From CAYPZL01 sp964415045 (GTDB lineage Bacteria > Planctomycetota > Phycisphaerae > Sedimentisphaerales > Anaerobacaceae), in the NCBI GenBank assembly GCA_964415045.1, contig CAYPZL010000274.1:1-5732 (forward strand): a stretch of 5,732 nt of DNA, given 5' to 3'. Position numbers and translations under genes: made by a program. Below, one piece after another: positions 5,516-5,732 of this stretch (its first letter is position 1; each line of letters starts with the position of its first letter). The notes beneath the pieces are model-generated. The model made no database searches, was not told where the DNA came from, and worked only from the letters and a program-made list of their open reading frames with translations.

Positions 5516-5683
5516 TCAATTACGCGGGCGGCACGGTCTCGCGGCAACGTGGATCTTGGTGTTGTCGTTGATTTTGGCTCTGCCAGTCTCAGATGTAAGC
5601 CTACCGTCCTTCAGCATCGTTTCTATGTAACCGCGGATTTGGGAAACGCTATACTCACAGAAATTCTCGCGGATGACATTTAC
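5516..5683 (-). pseudogene. Possible 3' fragment of an unidentified gene, cut at the terminal repeat
   Basis: A minus-strand frame of 55 codons ends with TGA at 5518-5516. It has no start codon before its first methionine (codon 23), and the in-frame stop upstream (5686-5684) lies within the terminal repeat, whose inner edge is base 5683. The peptide has a natural composition; a central part reads EYSVSQIRGYIETMLKDGRL and could be a helix-turn-helix-like or helical tail. I do not recognise the family. It may be the surviving 3' end of a gene broken by insertion of the repeat, or a chance open frame of modest length. Confidence 0.3.
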
Positions 5684-5732
5684 TCAAGTTGACTGATTTT
5701 TGTATTGGTTTTCATGCGGCCACCAGGAGTCG
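5683..5732 (-). repeat. Right copy of 50-base terminal inverted repeat
   Basis: Exact reverse complement of 3-52, ending at the window's last base. On the minus strand it contains an ATG at 5715-5713 followed by ten more codons shared with the left copy. Here the frame closes at once with TAA (5682-5680), while in the left copy it stays open. No target-site duplication is recognisable next to the inner edges of the two copies. Confidence 0.9.

Larger units (their letters stand above)
5318..5732. other. Region upstream of the MntA-HepT operon
   Basis: Contains the operon leader, the promoter and candidate operator (5382-5418), about 97 bases with nothing recognisable (5419-5515), the start-less open fragment at 5516-5683 and the right terminal repeat. 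A plus-strand frame across 5474-5692 is not protein-like. Confidence 0.6.

Noticed and set aside
1..5732. CRISPR array, tRNA, rRNA, integrase or transposase genes
   Set aside because: No spaced direct repeats of CRISPR type, no tRNA cloverleaf or rRNA-like stretch, and no frame with recombinase motifs were seen on either strand.

Overview
The window looks like a short contig or island from a high-GC, Gram-negative-type bacterium, most likely a planctomycete. The clues are the GC-rich coding sequence, a lipoprotein signal on a large glycoside hydrolase, a zinc-ribbon membrane protein of the 'MKKCPFC' type, and a heptameric CGAA-type repeat array just after a gene end, a style I associate with Planctomycetota intergenic DNA. 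The phylum call is inference from style; no phylogenetic marker is present.

Layout, left to right. Both ends carry the same 50-base sequence in inverted orientation (3-52 and 5683-5732). Positions 175-292 hold a 118-base palindromic repeat that can fold as a perfect four-way junction. A secreted lipoprotein GH3 beta-glucosidase lies at 476-2734 (+). The convergent gap after it holds a run of CGAA heptamers (2746-2780) and a perfect hairpin with 30-base arms (2931-2993). All remaining recognised genes are on the minus strand: a nucleotidyltransferase/HEPN pair (NT 3426-3815, HEPN 3055-3429, 4-base overlap), a second inverted copy of the four-way-junction repeat (3921-4032), a small zinc-ribbon membrane protein (4221-4544), and a second NT/HEPN pair of the MntA-HepT type (NT 5015-5317, HepT 4693-5028, 14-base overlap). 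The second pair is preceded by a good sigma70-like promoter whose -10 sits inside an inverted repeat. A start-less open fragment (5516-5683) runs up to the right terminal repeat.

How it works together: the GH3 enzyme is a stand-alone carbohydrate-processing gene, releasing glucose from beta-glucan or xyloglucan oligosaccharides outside the cytoplasmic membrane. The minus-strand half is an accessory stretch with two unrelated NT/HEPN modules, one of them with all the motifs of an AMPylation-controlled toxin-antitoxin system. Dense palindromic repeats and inverted ends suggest a rearrangement-prone region. The strongest non-genic signal is the pair of four-way-junction repeats: they are inverted relative to each other, have equal core length, and show a compensatory base-pair change in a side hairpin.
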